Positions 7,092 through 16,161 of a stretch of 64,000 bases of DNA are shown here, in pieces; the first letter of the stretch is position 1; the number at the start of each line of letters is the position of its first letter. The notes beneath the pieces were generated by a model. The model was given only the letters and a program-made list of their open reading frames with translations, made no database searches and was not told the origin of the DNA. The DNA lies in NCBI GenBank assembly GCA_017536555.1, contig JAFXHE010000008.1, positions 1-64,000 of the forward strand, in the 5' to 3' direction. This DNA is from Alistipes sp. Lineage in GTDB: Bacteria > Bacteroidota > Bacteroidia > Bacteroidales > Rikenellaceae. Position numbers and translations under genes: made by a program.

Positions 7092-10000
7092 TTAAGCGTT
7101 AGCAGGGATAGTAACTACGATATCACCAACCTTGCGACCCCAAGGATAGTCAACAGTAACCTTAACTACTACATCAACAGTCTCGTAGATAGTCATTGAG
7201 TTAACACCAATGAATCTCAAAGTACCATTAGTAGTATCCAACTCGATGTTGTTCTTAAGGTTAAGATCCTCATAAGACTTACCACTTACGAAAGTAGTAA
7301 ATTCAGAATCAAATTTTACACCATAAGGAGATACCATACCGAATACAGCACCAGCATTAACACCAGCATCGAAACCATTATCGTAACCATTACCAACTAC
7401 CCAAGGATTAGCGATACCCAAAGTAGTGTTGTGGTCGATAAGCTCCCAACCCTTATCACCGTTATTAGTACGAGCATCTACGAGAGATACACTCTTGAAG
7501 AGGCTATACTTATAATCAGCAGACATATCATCTGTATTGAGTGTATGACGCTTGTTAGACCAGCCAGCGATAGGATCGTACTTAACTACGCGGTAGTTGT
7601 TATTGTACTCGTTGAATGCAGCAGGTACCTTAATGTAACCTCCACCATAACGCGCAACGCGCAATGTACCATTTACGAATACATAAGCAGCCTTACCATC
7701 ATAAGCCAATACCTTCTCAGGACCATAAGTCTTACCATCAACTACCATATCAGCAGTGTTAAGTTCAATACCATTCATCTGGTCGGGGTTAGAAGCCTCG
7801 TCAGCTGCTGACCAAGCGTTGAACTCATTACCCTGGTAATTAGTCCACAAGAACTCATCCTCAACGCTACCAGTGATCTGGAATACAAAGTCAATCTTAT
7901 CAACTGCAGGATCTACAGACTTCTCAACGCCACCCACAAGCCTAAATACATTAAATGCGTCGGGCAAAAGAACGTGCTTTGTAGAGAAGGCAGCAACAAC
8001 ATCTGATGAGAAGTTAGGAGCCCAAATACCCTTAACCTCAGTAGTGTACTTTGCACCTTCAACAGGCTTCTTATCGGTTACATAAGTTGTAGAGTGCTTA
8101 ACATAGTACTCAGGCATCTTAACAAGAGCGTGAACGTTGTTAGTCAACTTAATCTCATCAACACCACCAAATACTGCAGTGTAGTAAGTGCTGTAATCGA
8201 ACTCGTCAGCAATACCATCAACCTCGCTCCAATCAATAGCCAAGAAAAGCTCACGGATATCTGAAGAGTTAGTTGCAAGGTATGTTTTAACAGAAGGAAG
8301 AGTTGTACTATAAGAGGCAGTAGTAGGAGTTGAGTCATTCTTGCTCAAAGTATAATACTTCAAACCACCCTTGATAGTAGAGTCATCAACAAATACTGAC
8401 TTAGTTGAAGAGGTACCAACAAACTGATCCTTTGTGAAGTGGTGCTTCAAAGCCTCCTCATTCTGCTCCCACAACAATGCGAAGCTGCTACCGAAGCTCT
8501 CCTCATAGGTCTCTATAGAAGACTTGAACTCAAACTCCGCCTCACTTTGAGCCACAGCTGCATCGTTAAGAGCAACCATATCAAGATCAAACTTGAAGAT
8601 GATATCAAGAGTAGGAAGAACAGCCTTTGCAGTTACCTGATACTTCTTACCGAAATCCCAACCGTTCAAGTTGAATGTCCAAGTGTATGACTCACCAGCC
8701 TTTGTCCAAGTAGGAGCAGTGAATACCCATCCTGTAAGAATAGTAGAATCAAGTGTACCATCAGTCTTGTAAGCCTTAGCCTCTACAGTGTAAGTAGCAC
8801 CAGCCAACTCAGTCTTGCCAGCATCAGTGTAGTAATCCTCGGGAAGAGGAAGAAGTGTAGCAACCTCGTTAATCTTAACAAGATCAGCAGCAGGAATAGA
8901 GATATCCTCTACCTGATACTGGAAGTTGCGAACATAGTCGCGGTAAGGCGTAGTAGCATCCTCAGCCTTCTTGAAGTCTGCATAGTTCCATACATACTGG
9001 ATAGAACCAAGATCAACTACAGAGTAAGCCTTGATAATCTTAACCTCCTCACCATAAACTGCGCTGATAACGCCGTTCAAAGATGTCTTGAGTGAAGTGA
9101 TAGCCTTCTGACCTACAGACTCCTTCTTAACCTCAGCAACACGGTAAATGTCGTTGTAAGAACGAACATCCTCAGTAAGATCGAAGTTAGACTCGTCATA
9201 AGTGATAGCAAGAGCATAAGCATCCTCGTATACGTGCTCGCACTCGTTTACGAAATCAGGAATGAACTGTACGATCTCCTCACCGTTAACGATTGAGTTA
9301 GAAACAAGACCGAATACGTCCGTAGCCAAAGTCTCAACAGTATAGTACTCACCATCATACTTAACGCGTGGCTCCCAACCCTCATAGAGGATAACAGCCT
9401 TAGCAGGATCCTCATCAGTTGCAGTAGCTACAGCATCGTCGTACTTAATCTCGTTACGCTTACCATAACCCTCCTGATCAACATTGTAGTATGCCTGATC
9501 TGAAGTGAACTTACCATTTTCAATAGCCTTTTTCTCCGGAGTGTAATAAAGTGCAAGATCAGCAGCTGTTACGTATACAGGAGAAGGTGTCAAAGCAGTA
9601 AATACAGAGATGATGTTACCCTTATGCTTCTCTGAATCAACACTCTCGTTGTTGAATACAAGAGCAACAGCCAAGTCATCAGCACCAGTAACAGTTACAT
9701 CACGACCAAGACCGTAGTCATAGGTTACATAGCCCTTCTTGTAGAAGTCATCAAGAGCCTCGCTGTAAGGAACAAAACCCTTAACGATGATGCGACCTGT
9801 ACCCTCCTCATCTTTAGTTACAGACATTACCTTAGGAGCAGCCTCACCAGTTACCTCATAACGAGTGTAATCCTCAAGAGCAAAGCTCAAGATAGACAGA
9901 TCCTTCTTGCAGTACTCAACGATCTGTGAAGCAGCCTCAGCAGGAGTAATGCGGTATGCAATTGAGAATACAGCACCATTTGAAAGGAACTGATCATCAG

Positions 10001-11987
10001 CAAGATCCTTAACCTCACCTGGCTCCATAAGAGCATACATAGGAACCTGAACGTCGTCCTGTGGAACAGGAACGATAGACTGGATACGGTTAACAAGCTC
10101 GTCGATCTGTGCCTGAAGAGCAGCAACACGCTCGTCGATAATGTTCAAACACTGAACATAGAGCTCATACATTGTGGTGTTCAACTGATTGTACATAGTC
10201 ATAAGACCCTTCTGGAGGTCAAGAATCTGCTCCTTAAGGCCCTTGATCTCAAGGTTAACCTCATCCAACTTCTTATCAGTGTAGTCCTTCAACTCACCAA
10301 CCTCGATGTCAGTGTACTTGTTAGCACGTGCCTCTGACTCAGCGATCTCCTTGCGAAGAGTAAGTGTGAGCTGCTCGATAAGCTTTGCCATGCTCTCCTT
10401 GTACTCATTGAATGCACCAGTAAGAGTCTCAAGATCCTCAGCAAGCTTATTGCAACGTGCATCGTACTCAGCGTCAAGCTCGTTGTACTTGTCGTTCAAA
10501 AGCTTCAAGATATTAGCGTCAGCAGCCTCACGGTTAGCGATCTCCTCGTTGAGCTTGTTCTGGTACTGAGTCATAACAGCCCAGATAGCGTTTACCTGTG
10601 CCTGCAAAGCCTCAATCTGAACCTTGTTAGTAGCAATCTTTGAAGAGAGTGACTTGTTAACATCCTCAAGTTCAGCCTCCAAGTTATCAAGACCAGCGAA
10701 GCAGTCTGACAACTGTGAGTCAACGTTTGCCTTGTAAGTCTCGAACTCTGAAACCAAAGCAGCGAGCTCACCATCAAGCTCAGTTACGTCGTCAGCAAGA
10801 GCAGCAAGAGTAGCAGCCAATGCAGCGTCAGCCTTTGTCAACTGATCGAAAGTGTTAGCTACAGCCTGCTTGTAAGCCTCGAACAAAGCCTCGTTCTTAG
10901 CGATGTCAGCAGCGTTCTGCTGTGCAAGCTCCTTGTTAGCGTCGATCTGATCCTGCATCTCGGGAAGCAATGCCTCAATAGCAGCTACCTGCTCCTCAAG
11001 AGCTGAAATGTGTGACTCGATGTAAGCGATCTTACCCTCGATAGCAGCCTGATATGCAACGAACTCCTCGATGTGAGCAACCAATGCCTTCTCAACATTA
11101 GCTACGTTGTTACGTACAGTCTCAACATCCTTAATGATATCCTCTGCCTGTGCCTGCAAAGCTACGATGTCAAGAGCGTTCTCCTCGATAGCGCGCTTGT
11201 TAGTGTCGATCTGTGCCTGAAGCTTTGTCTCAAGAGCAGCAAGATCAGCCTTAAGCTCGTTGTAGTTAGCAGTTACGCGGTCAGAAAGTGTATTGAGGTT
11301 CTCCTCAAGCTCCTTCAACTGCTCTGCGAACAATACGTCCTGCTCCTCAAGTGCGTCAGCGCGAAGCTCCAAAGCGTCGATAGCGTCGTTAGCCTCAGCG
11401 ATAGCGTCGTTAGCAGCGTCGATCTTTTTCTGCATATCCTCGCGGAGATCCTCGATGTCGCCCTCAAGCTTTGTCTGAAGGTCGTTGATCTTTGCAAGAA
11501 GAGATGTCTCAAGATCAGTGATCTTCTGGGTCAACTCAGCCTTAACTGCGTCGTCACCAGCCTTGATAGCATCAGCAAGCTCCTTCTTTGCAGCCTCCAA
11601 TGCAGCCTCAAGAGTGTCGATCTCGCCCTCAAGACGGCTAACCTCCTGTGCCAACTCACCCTCAAGTGCCTGGATAGCATCGTTAGCAGCAGCAATCTTG
11701 CCATCCAACTCAGCGTCAACAGCCTTAAGAGCGTCAACATCCTCCTTGTGCTTTGTTGAAAGCTCATTCTTCATAGCTTCCAAAGCAGCCTCAAGATCTG
11801 CCTTAACCTGAGCAAGGTCAGCCTCCAGAGCGTTGATCTCTGCGTCAACCTTCTCGGTTATGTCGGTCTGGTTCTGATCGATTTTGTTGTGCAAATCACG
11901 GATCTGCTCATCATAATCGGTACAACCAACCGATACGAGCACCATTCCTACCAGGAACATGCTCAGTAACTTTGAAAAGTACTTCAT
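7092..11987 (-). CDS. Giant coiled-coil surface lipoprotein (1631 aa)
   Basis: A lipoprotein signal ends in LVSVGC, with lipidated Cys22. Residues ~24-640 are an almost uninterrupted Ala/Glu/Leu/Asp-rich coiled coil without prolines, followed at about 645 (VQVPMYALMEPG) by ~980 residues of Tyr/Asn/Thr-rich, beta-type sequence with no recognised enzyme motif. The start CTDYDEQIRDL resembles the Cys-x-DYD...I..L start common in Bacteroidota coiled-coil lipoproteins (DUF4988-like; from memory, not searched). It lies 65 nt downstream of an OmpA-family gene with no terminator between, so the two are probably cotranscribed. I infer a long rod anchored in the outer membrane that presents a large C-terminal module, perhaps an adhesin or glycan-binding stalk. 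No function is proven. Confidence 0.85.
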   Translation of the reverse strand: MKYFSKLLSMFLVGMVLVSVGCTDYDEQIRDLHNKIDQNQTDITEKVDAEINALEADLAQVKADLEAALEAMKNELSTKHKEDVDALKAVDAELDGKIAAANDAIQALEGELAQEVSRLEGEIDTLEAALEAAKKELADAIKAGDDAVKAELTQKITDLETSLLAKINDLQTKLEGDIEDLREDMQKKIDAANDAIAEANDAIDALELRADALEEQDVLFAEQLKELEENLNTLSDRVTANYNELKADLAALETKLQAQIDTNKRAIEENALDIVALQAQAEDIIKDVETVRNNVANVEKALVAHIEEFVAYQAAIEGKIAYIESHISALEEQVAAIEALLPEMQDQIDANKELAQQNAADIAKNEALFEAYKQAVANTFDQLTKADAALAATLAALADDVTELDGELAALVSEFETYKANVDSQLSDCFAGLDNLEAELEDVNKSLSSKIATNKVQIEALQAQVNAIWAVMTQYQNKLNEEIANREAADANILKLLNDKYNELDAEYDARCNKLAEDLETLTGAFNEYKESMAKLIEQLTLTLRKEIAESEARANKYTDIEVGELKDYTDKKLDEVNLEIKGLKEQILDLQKGLMTMYNQLNTTMYELYVQCLNIIDERVAALQAQIDELVNRIQSIVPVPQDDVQVPMYALMEPGEVKDLADDQFLSNGAVFSIAYRITPAEAASQIVEYCKKDLSILSFALEDYTRYEVTGEAAPKVMSVTKDEEGTGRIIVKGFVPYSEALDDFYKKGYVTYDYGLGRDVTVTGADDLAVALVFNNESVDSEKHKGNIISVFTALTPSPVYVTAADLALYYTPEKKAIENGKFTSDQAYYNVDQEGYGKRNEIKYDDAVATATDEDPAKAVILYEGWEPRVKYDGEYYTVETLATDVFGLVSNSIVNGEEIVQFIPDFVNECEHVYEDAYALAITYDESNFDLTEDVRSYNDIYRVAEVKKESVGQKAITSLKTSLNGVISAVYGEEVKIIKAYSVVDLGSIQYVWNYADFKKAEDATTPYRDYVRNFQYQVEDISIPAADLVKINEVATLLPLPEDYYTDAGKTELAGATYTVEAKAYKTDGTLDSTILTGWVFTAPTWTKAGESYTWTFNLNGWDFGKKYQVTAKAVLPTLDIIFKFDLDMVALNDAAVAQSEAEFEFKSSIETYEESFGSSFALLWEQNEEALKHHFTKDQFVGTSSTKSVFVDDSTIKGGLKYYTLSKNDSTPTTASYSTTLPSVKTYLATNSSDIRELFLAIDWSEVDGIADEFDYSTYYTAVFGGVDEIKLTNNVHALVKMPEYYVKHSTTYVTDKKPVEGAKYTTEVKGIWAPNFSSDVVAAFSTKHVLLPDAFNVFRLVGGVEKSVDPAVDKIDFVFQITGSVEDEFLWTNYQGNEFNAWSAADEASNPDQMNGIELNTADMVVDGKTYGPEKVLAYDGKAAYVFVNGTLRVARYGGGYIKVPAAFNEYNNNYRVVKYDPIAGWSNKRHTLNTDDMSADYKYSLFKSVSLVDARTNNGDKGWELIDHNTTLGIANPWVVGNGYDNGFDAGVNAGAVFGMVSPYGVKFDSEFTTFVSGKSYEDLNLKNNIELDTTNGTLRFIGVNSMTIYETVDVVVKVTVDYPWGRKVGDIVVTIPANA

Positions 11988-12052
11988 AGTTTAATTAAAA
12001 TAGGTAAATAATAATTTGTTATTGGTTTTATTTAAATCTCGAATGATTTCAA

Positions 12053-13261
12053 TTACTCCAATGTGCAAGTAACAACGCGGTTCTTTGCATTCTCCTCGAA
12101 AGGCTGTACAGTGTCACCCTTGAAGTCAGCAACGATGCGGCTCTCAGGAATACCAGCCTTAACAAGTGCCTTCTTAACGTTGTTTACACGCTGCTCTGAA
12201 AGCTTCATATTACCCTTTGCGCTACCAGTCTCCTTATCTGCGTGACCGATGATGCACAAGTTGAAGTCCTCGTTAGCCTTCATCCACTCTGCGAGCTTGT
12301 TAACCTTCTCAAGCTCAGCCTTGCGGATGTAAGATGAACCGATAAGGAAGAATACGTTGTCAGAGTTCTCCTCGATCTTTGCAGCACGCTCTGCAGCAGC
12401 CTTCTTTGCAGCCAACTCTGCAGCCTCCTGCTCCTTGCGGATGCGCTCTGCCTCACGACGCTCATTCTCAAGACGCTCGTTCTCACGACGCTCTGCCTCA
12501 CGACGCTCTGCCTCGGCACGCTCTGCAGCAATACGAGCAGCCTCCTCAGCCTCTACCTTCTCACGCCATACACGTGACTCTGAAGTCTTATCACCGAAAC
12601 CTACAGATACACCTGCCAAGAGGTTGAACTGCCAGTCAAGGTTGTCAGCACGCTTTGAGTTGAAGTGGTCAGAAAGCATCTCTGCATTAGCCTCAAGGTT
12701 GAGGTTTACGCGCTTGCTTACACGGAAGTCGAGACCCAAGCCAAGACGACCAGTGAAGAATGCACGCTCATCCCACTTATACTCAAACTGCTCTGACCAA
12801 GAGGGAAGAGAGGCAGCAATCTCGTTAACCTCGCGGTTGTTGAAGCCATACATACCGCTGATACCAGCGAATACATATACACCGCAAACGCGCTTGTGGT
12901 TGTAACCGCCAATAAGGGTGCTCAAATCGAGCTTGTAGTCAGCGAAGAGCTGTGCGAAGTTGTACTTGTACACATCCTTCTCCTCGATGTAGATACCCTT
13001 GCCCTGCCAGCCACCAAGACCGAAGCGCACGCCCATTGCGGGGTGGAACTTGTAGTTGGTTGAAAGGAATGCAGCGGGAGAAACGAGATCAGTGAACTTT
13101 GAAGACTCGCCCAAAGTGTAAGCAGCACCACCCTGCAACTGAATATCCCAGTGAGGACGGAACTCAACAGTCTCGTCAGTTTTGCTCTGTGGTCTACCAG
13201 CGAATACGCTCACGCAGCAGCACATTGCAATAAGAGTAAGAGTAAAGTTTTTAATTTTCAT
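12053..13261 (-). CDS. OmpA-family outer-membrane protein with internal coiled coil
   Basis: A 402-residue protein with a signal peptide ending CCCVSVFA, a beta-barrel region (about residues 30-230) with alternating hydrophobics, and a highly charged alpha-helical linker rich in RREAERRENE-type repeats (about 232-300). A C-terminal OmpA peptidoglycan-binding domain contains IIGHADKETGSAKGN and LSEQRVNNVKKAL. The domain should hold murein in the periplasm while the barrel sits in the outer membrane; the charged helix is an unusual spacer. It is upstream of, and likely in an operon with, the giant coiled-coil lipoprotein. A second OmpA protein at 22794-24041 has no such linker. Confidence 0.9.
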   Translation of the reverse strand: MKIKNFTLTLIAMCCCVSVFAGRPQSKTDETVEFRPHWDIQLQGGAAYTLGESSKFTDLVSPAAFLSTNYKFHPAMGVRFGLGGWQGKGIYIEEKDVYKYNFAQLFADYKLDLSTLIGGYNHKRVCGVYVFAGISGMYGFNNREVNEIAASLPSWSEQFEYKWDERAFFTGRLGLGLDFRVSKRVNLNLEANAEMLSDHFNSKRADNLDWQFNLLAGVSVGFGDKTSESRVWREKVEAEEAARIAAERAEAERREAERRENERLENERREAERIRKEQEAAELAAKKAAAERAAKIEENSDNVFFLIGSSYIRKAELEKVNKLAEWMKANEDFNLCIIGHADKETGSAKGNMKLSEQRVNNVKKALVKAGIPESRIVADFKGDTVQPFEENAKNRVVTCTLE

Positions 13262-13942
13262 ACATCTATTTTTTTAGTTCATTAATAGTCTTTCTGTTTT
13301 GCAAATTTCAGCAAATTCACACCATTTTTTTTGCTCTGTTTCCATTTATGCACCCGCCGACCAGCTCAAATCCCCCTATGCGAGTACGCGCATAGCCCAC
13401 GTGATACATATAATATATTGCCAACAACACCCCATTATCGGTGTACAATAATGGTTGTTTTTAGCTAACCTAAAACACTGAACCTTAACCAGATACAGCG
13501 CAGAGCGTGTTTTGATTCCTTTTTATTATCTGTTTTTCCGTCTACTTTTGTGTATATTTTTACGTGCAAATATAAGCATAAATCGTTTCTCCACCAAATT
13601 TTTTATAACATTTTTGTATGATGACACTAAAAAAACATACTGCATTACTGCACCGCTCTCTTTGCCAATTTCGCACATTTTAGAGCTCGCACGGGCAAGC
13701 TATATGGTGTTATCCCGCCTGATATTTTCATCAAGATAAACTAAATTACTCGGCTGCTCGCTTACCTATAATTAATATGCTAATATTGTCTATACAATTG
13801 GTCTATTTTTCGTGTTACACAGCGGCGACACTGCGCTATCTGCAAAATGCGTTCCGATTACTCAATTTTTGTGCGCTTAATAGGGGCAAAATCGTGTATA
13901 AGTGCGATGTAGGGAGAGGATAAAAAGGGAGAAAATTGCTGA
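13262..13942. other. 680-bp intergenic region between two minus-strand genes
   Basis: AT-rich and without a convincing gene; the short open frames lack coding character. It contains small inverted repeats (CTATGCG/CGCATAG near 13375-13394 and ACACC/GGTGT near 13428-13445) and a good minus-strand -7 box at 13567-13574. If the box is used, the OmpA gene has a ~300-nt leader. Confidence 0.5.
13567..13574 (-). promoter_or_regulatory. Candidate promoter for the OmpA / giant lipoprotein operon (TATATTTG)
   Basis: On the minus strand this reads TATATTTG, an exact TAnnTTTG match. It is about 305 nt upstream of the OmpA ATG. No better box was seen nearer the gene. Confidence 0.4.
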
Positions 13943-13961
13943 TTAACCCAGCAATTTTCTC
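13922..13961 (-). terminator. Terminator overlapping the stop codon of the acyl-CoA ligase
   Basis: A perfect 13-bp stem (13929-13941 with 13949-13961), followed on the minus strand by CCTTTTT. The TAA stop codon (13943-13945) lies in the loop, so one arm of the terminator encodes the last residues of the protein. Confidence 0.85.
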
Positions 13962-15856
13962 ATAGATGCTATATTACGCTCGTTGCCCGCAGCCTTACCC
14001 TCGGGGGTGTAAGCGTGGCTGATGGCATCGGCGAAGTGTTTTTCGACCTTGTTGCGCACAACCTTCATAGTGCTGTTAACAAGTCCATTTTGCTCGGTAA
14101 ATGGCTCGTCGGCAATGGCAACGACGGCAGGCACCCATCTGTCGGGGAACTCATCGGCATAGATGCCGCCCGTGCGATACTTGGCAATCTCGCCAGCTAC
14201 GAGCTTAACAGCCTCCTCGGCACGAGCATCCCCCGTAACACCCCTCTCATCGAGAGCTCGGTTGAGATTCTCCTTGGAGCCGACAACAAGAGCTATGGTA
14301 TATGGGTTCTGGTTGTTGTATATCATTATCTGGTCAATGAGCGGCGACTTGTCAACAATAGCCTCCTCCATACCTTCGGGGCTATACTTCTCGCCATCGC
14401 TCGATATAAGCAGGCTCTTGAAGCGACCCAGCACATAGAGGAAGTTATCCTTGGACATATAGCCCATATCTCCTGTATGGAGCCAGCCATCGCGCACAGT
14501 GTCGGCAGTCGACTCTGGGTTCTTCCAGTATCCCGCCATAACATTCTCACCACGGATGACAATCTCGCCCTTCTCGCCTGCAGGGAGCTCACGACCCTCG
14601 TCGTCTAAAATCTTTATGTCGAGAGGCTTAACCAAGCGACCCGACGAGCCAAAGCGGTGGTCACCCTTGGTGGGTGCATTAGTCGAGATGACGGGTGTTG
14701 CCTCCGACAGACCATAACCCTGGAACATAGGGATACCTATGGCGTAGAAGAAGCGTTGCAGCTCGCTGTCGAGGAGTGCTCCGCCACCAACGAAGAATTG
14801 TAGCTCGCCGCCAAATGCCTCGCGCACCTTACTATATAGAATCTTGTCAAATAGCACTACCGCAGGCTTGAGCAGCGCGCGCCAGCCCCTACCCTTTGAG
14901 TAGCCATCTGCCTGATATGCATACGAGGTCTTGAGCGCAAGGTTAAACAGACGCTCTGTGGTCTTGCCCTTCTTGCGTATCGAGGTTTCGATGCTCTTGC
15001 GGAAGTTCTTGGCGAGAGCTGGCACAGACAACAAGAAGTGGGGACGCACCTCCTTTATGTTTATAGGTATATTCTTGAGGGTCTCCATCGGGGTACGACC
15101 AACCTCGGTAGTAGCCACCGATGCACCGCAGGCAATCATAATATAGAAGCCCACAACGTGCGCAAAACAGTGATCCAAAGGCAGGATGATAAGCGTACGC
15201 CACGTAGAGGGTATCGACATCACAGAGAGTGCTTGCTCAACATTGGCAGTATAGTTGCGATGCGTGAGTACCACACCCTTGGGGTCGGCAGTCGTTCCAG
15301 AGGTGTAGGTGATAGTTGCAATATCGTCATTTTGCAACGCCTTGCCGATAGCCATAAACGCGTCGCCATTACCCTTCAGATAGTCGGCACCCATATTAGC
15401 AATCTCATCAAGGCATTTCTCCTCTGCACGAAGCTCTGCGCGCTCCACGCCCCAAACTATGATATGTTTCAAATCGGGCAAATCGGCAGCAATACGGCGT
15501 ATCTTCGGCAGCTGGTTTCTCGATACAAATATCGCTTTTACGTCGGCGTGTCGCAAACGGAACAGAAGGTCGTTAGACTCCTCCAATTTTATCGACAACG
15601 GCACACTGATAGCACCTGCATATAAGAGACCAAGCTCCGAGATTATCCAGTTGTTACAACCCTCGGCGAGTATCGACACACGGTCACCACGCTCTATGCC
15701 AAGCGCAGCAAGACCAGCACCGATATTTAGTGCAGCCGCGCGAGACTCGTTGTAAGTTGTGGGAATAAACTCTCCGTCGTGTTTTTCGAGCAGAAACTCC
15801 TTATGTCCGTATTTACCGACAGACTCTTCAAATAGATCGATTATTGTCCTCTTCAT
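13943..15856 (-). CDS. Long-chain fatty acid-CoA ligase (AMP-binding)
   Basis: A 637-residue adenylate-forming enzyme. The AMP-binding signature TITYTSGTTADPKGV is near residue 190, and YGLSEATPVIS and the hinge WLHTGDMGYM occur further on. It activates long-chain fatty acids to acyl-CoA with ATP, in the cytoplasm or at the inner membrane. Length and motifs fit the FadD15-type bacterial acyl-CoA synthetases rather than acetyl-CoA synthetase. It stands alone, with a TATCTTTG promoter box and a terminator that overlaps its stop codon. The chain length preferred is unknown. Confidence 0.92.
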   Translation of the reverse strand: MKRTIIDLFEESVGKYGHKEFLLEKHDGEFIPTTYNESRAAALNIGAGLAALGIERGDRVSILAEGCNNWIISELGLLYAGAISVPLSIKLEESNDLLFRLRHADVKAIFVSRNQLPKIRRIAADLPDLKHIIVWGVERAELRAEEKCLDEIANMGADYLKGNGDAFMAIGKALQNDDIATITYTSGTTADPKGVVLTHRNYTANVEQALSVMSIPSTWRTLIILPLDHCFAHVVGFYIMIACGASVATTEVGRTPMETLKNIPINIKEVRPHFLLSVPALAKNFRKSIETSIRKKGKTTERLFNLALKTSYAYQADGYSKGRGWRALLKPAVVLFDKILYSKVREAFGGELQFFVGGGALLDSELQRFFYAIGIPMFQGYGLSEATPVISTNAPTKGDHRFGSSGRLVKPLDIKILDDEGRELPAGEKGEIVIRGENVMAGYWKNPESTADTVRDGWLHTGDMGYMSKDNFLYVLGRFKSLLISSDGEKYSPEGMEEAIVDKSPLIDQIMIYNNQNPYTIALVVGSKENLNRALDERGVTGDARAEEAVKLVAGEIAKYRTGGIYADEFPDRWVPAVVAIADEPFTEQNGLVNSTMKVVRNKVEKHFADAISHAYTPEGKAAGNERNIASMRKLLG

Positions 15857-15884
15857 TATAAATGAGCGTTTACGTTAATCAATG

Positions 15885-15892
15885 CAAAGATA
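15885..15892 (-). promoter_or_regulatory. Acyl-CoA ligase promoter (-7 TATCTTTG)
   Basis: An exact TAnnTTTG match on the minus strand, 29 nt upstream of the ATG at 15856. Confidence 0.6.
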
Positions 15893-16070
15893 CGAAAAAT
15901 CTGCAAAAGTAGAAATCTCGACACACTCTTTTTTGTCGCTCCTGCACATAAACACGCACGTCACAGTCGACGAACATACCACTCACTCCCAATAATTAGC
16001 CGTCTGTACACATTATATTACCGACGGGTAAATTATTGAAAAGTTATTTTTAGATGTAATTTTTTTGTTC

Positions 16071-16078
16071 TACCTTTG
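16071..16078 (+). promoter_or_regulatory. Amylase promoter (-7 TACCTTTG)
   Basis: An exact TAnnTTTG match, preceded by a T-rich tract. The predicted leader is about 80 nt. Confidence 0.6.
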
Positions 16079-16161
16079 TCGCTGTGATAATATATATTAA
16101 ATATATGTATTATCTACGTCAACACCGATTATAGTAAAAAGTAAAACTAAATATTTAAGCG

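Larger units (their letters stand above)
15857..16161. other. Divergent intergenic region (305 bp)
   Basis: It holds the promoter boxes of the two flanking genes (15885-15892 minus, 16071-16078 plus). A small inverted repeat CCGTC/GACGG lies near 16000-16026. Nothing else is recognisable. Confidence 0.5.

Noticed and set aside
11073-11759. A 228-codon plus-strand open frame inside the giant coiled-coil gene
   Set aside because: It is the antisense of a repetitive Ala/Glu/Leu coiled coil, which leaves long stop-free frames; composition is Leu/Ser/Val low complexity with no start signals.
13512-13739. A 75-codon plus-strand open frame in the OmpA/ligase gap
   Set aside because: Phe/Leu/Ile-rich translation of AT-rich DNA, no ribosome site and no family resemblance.
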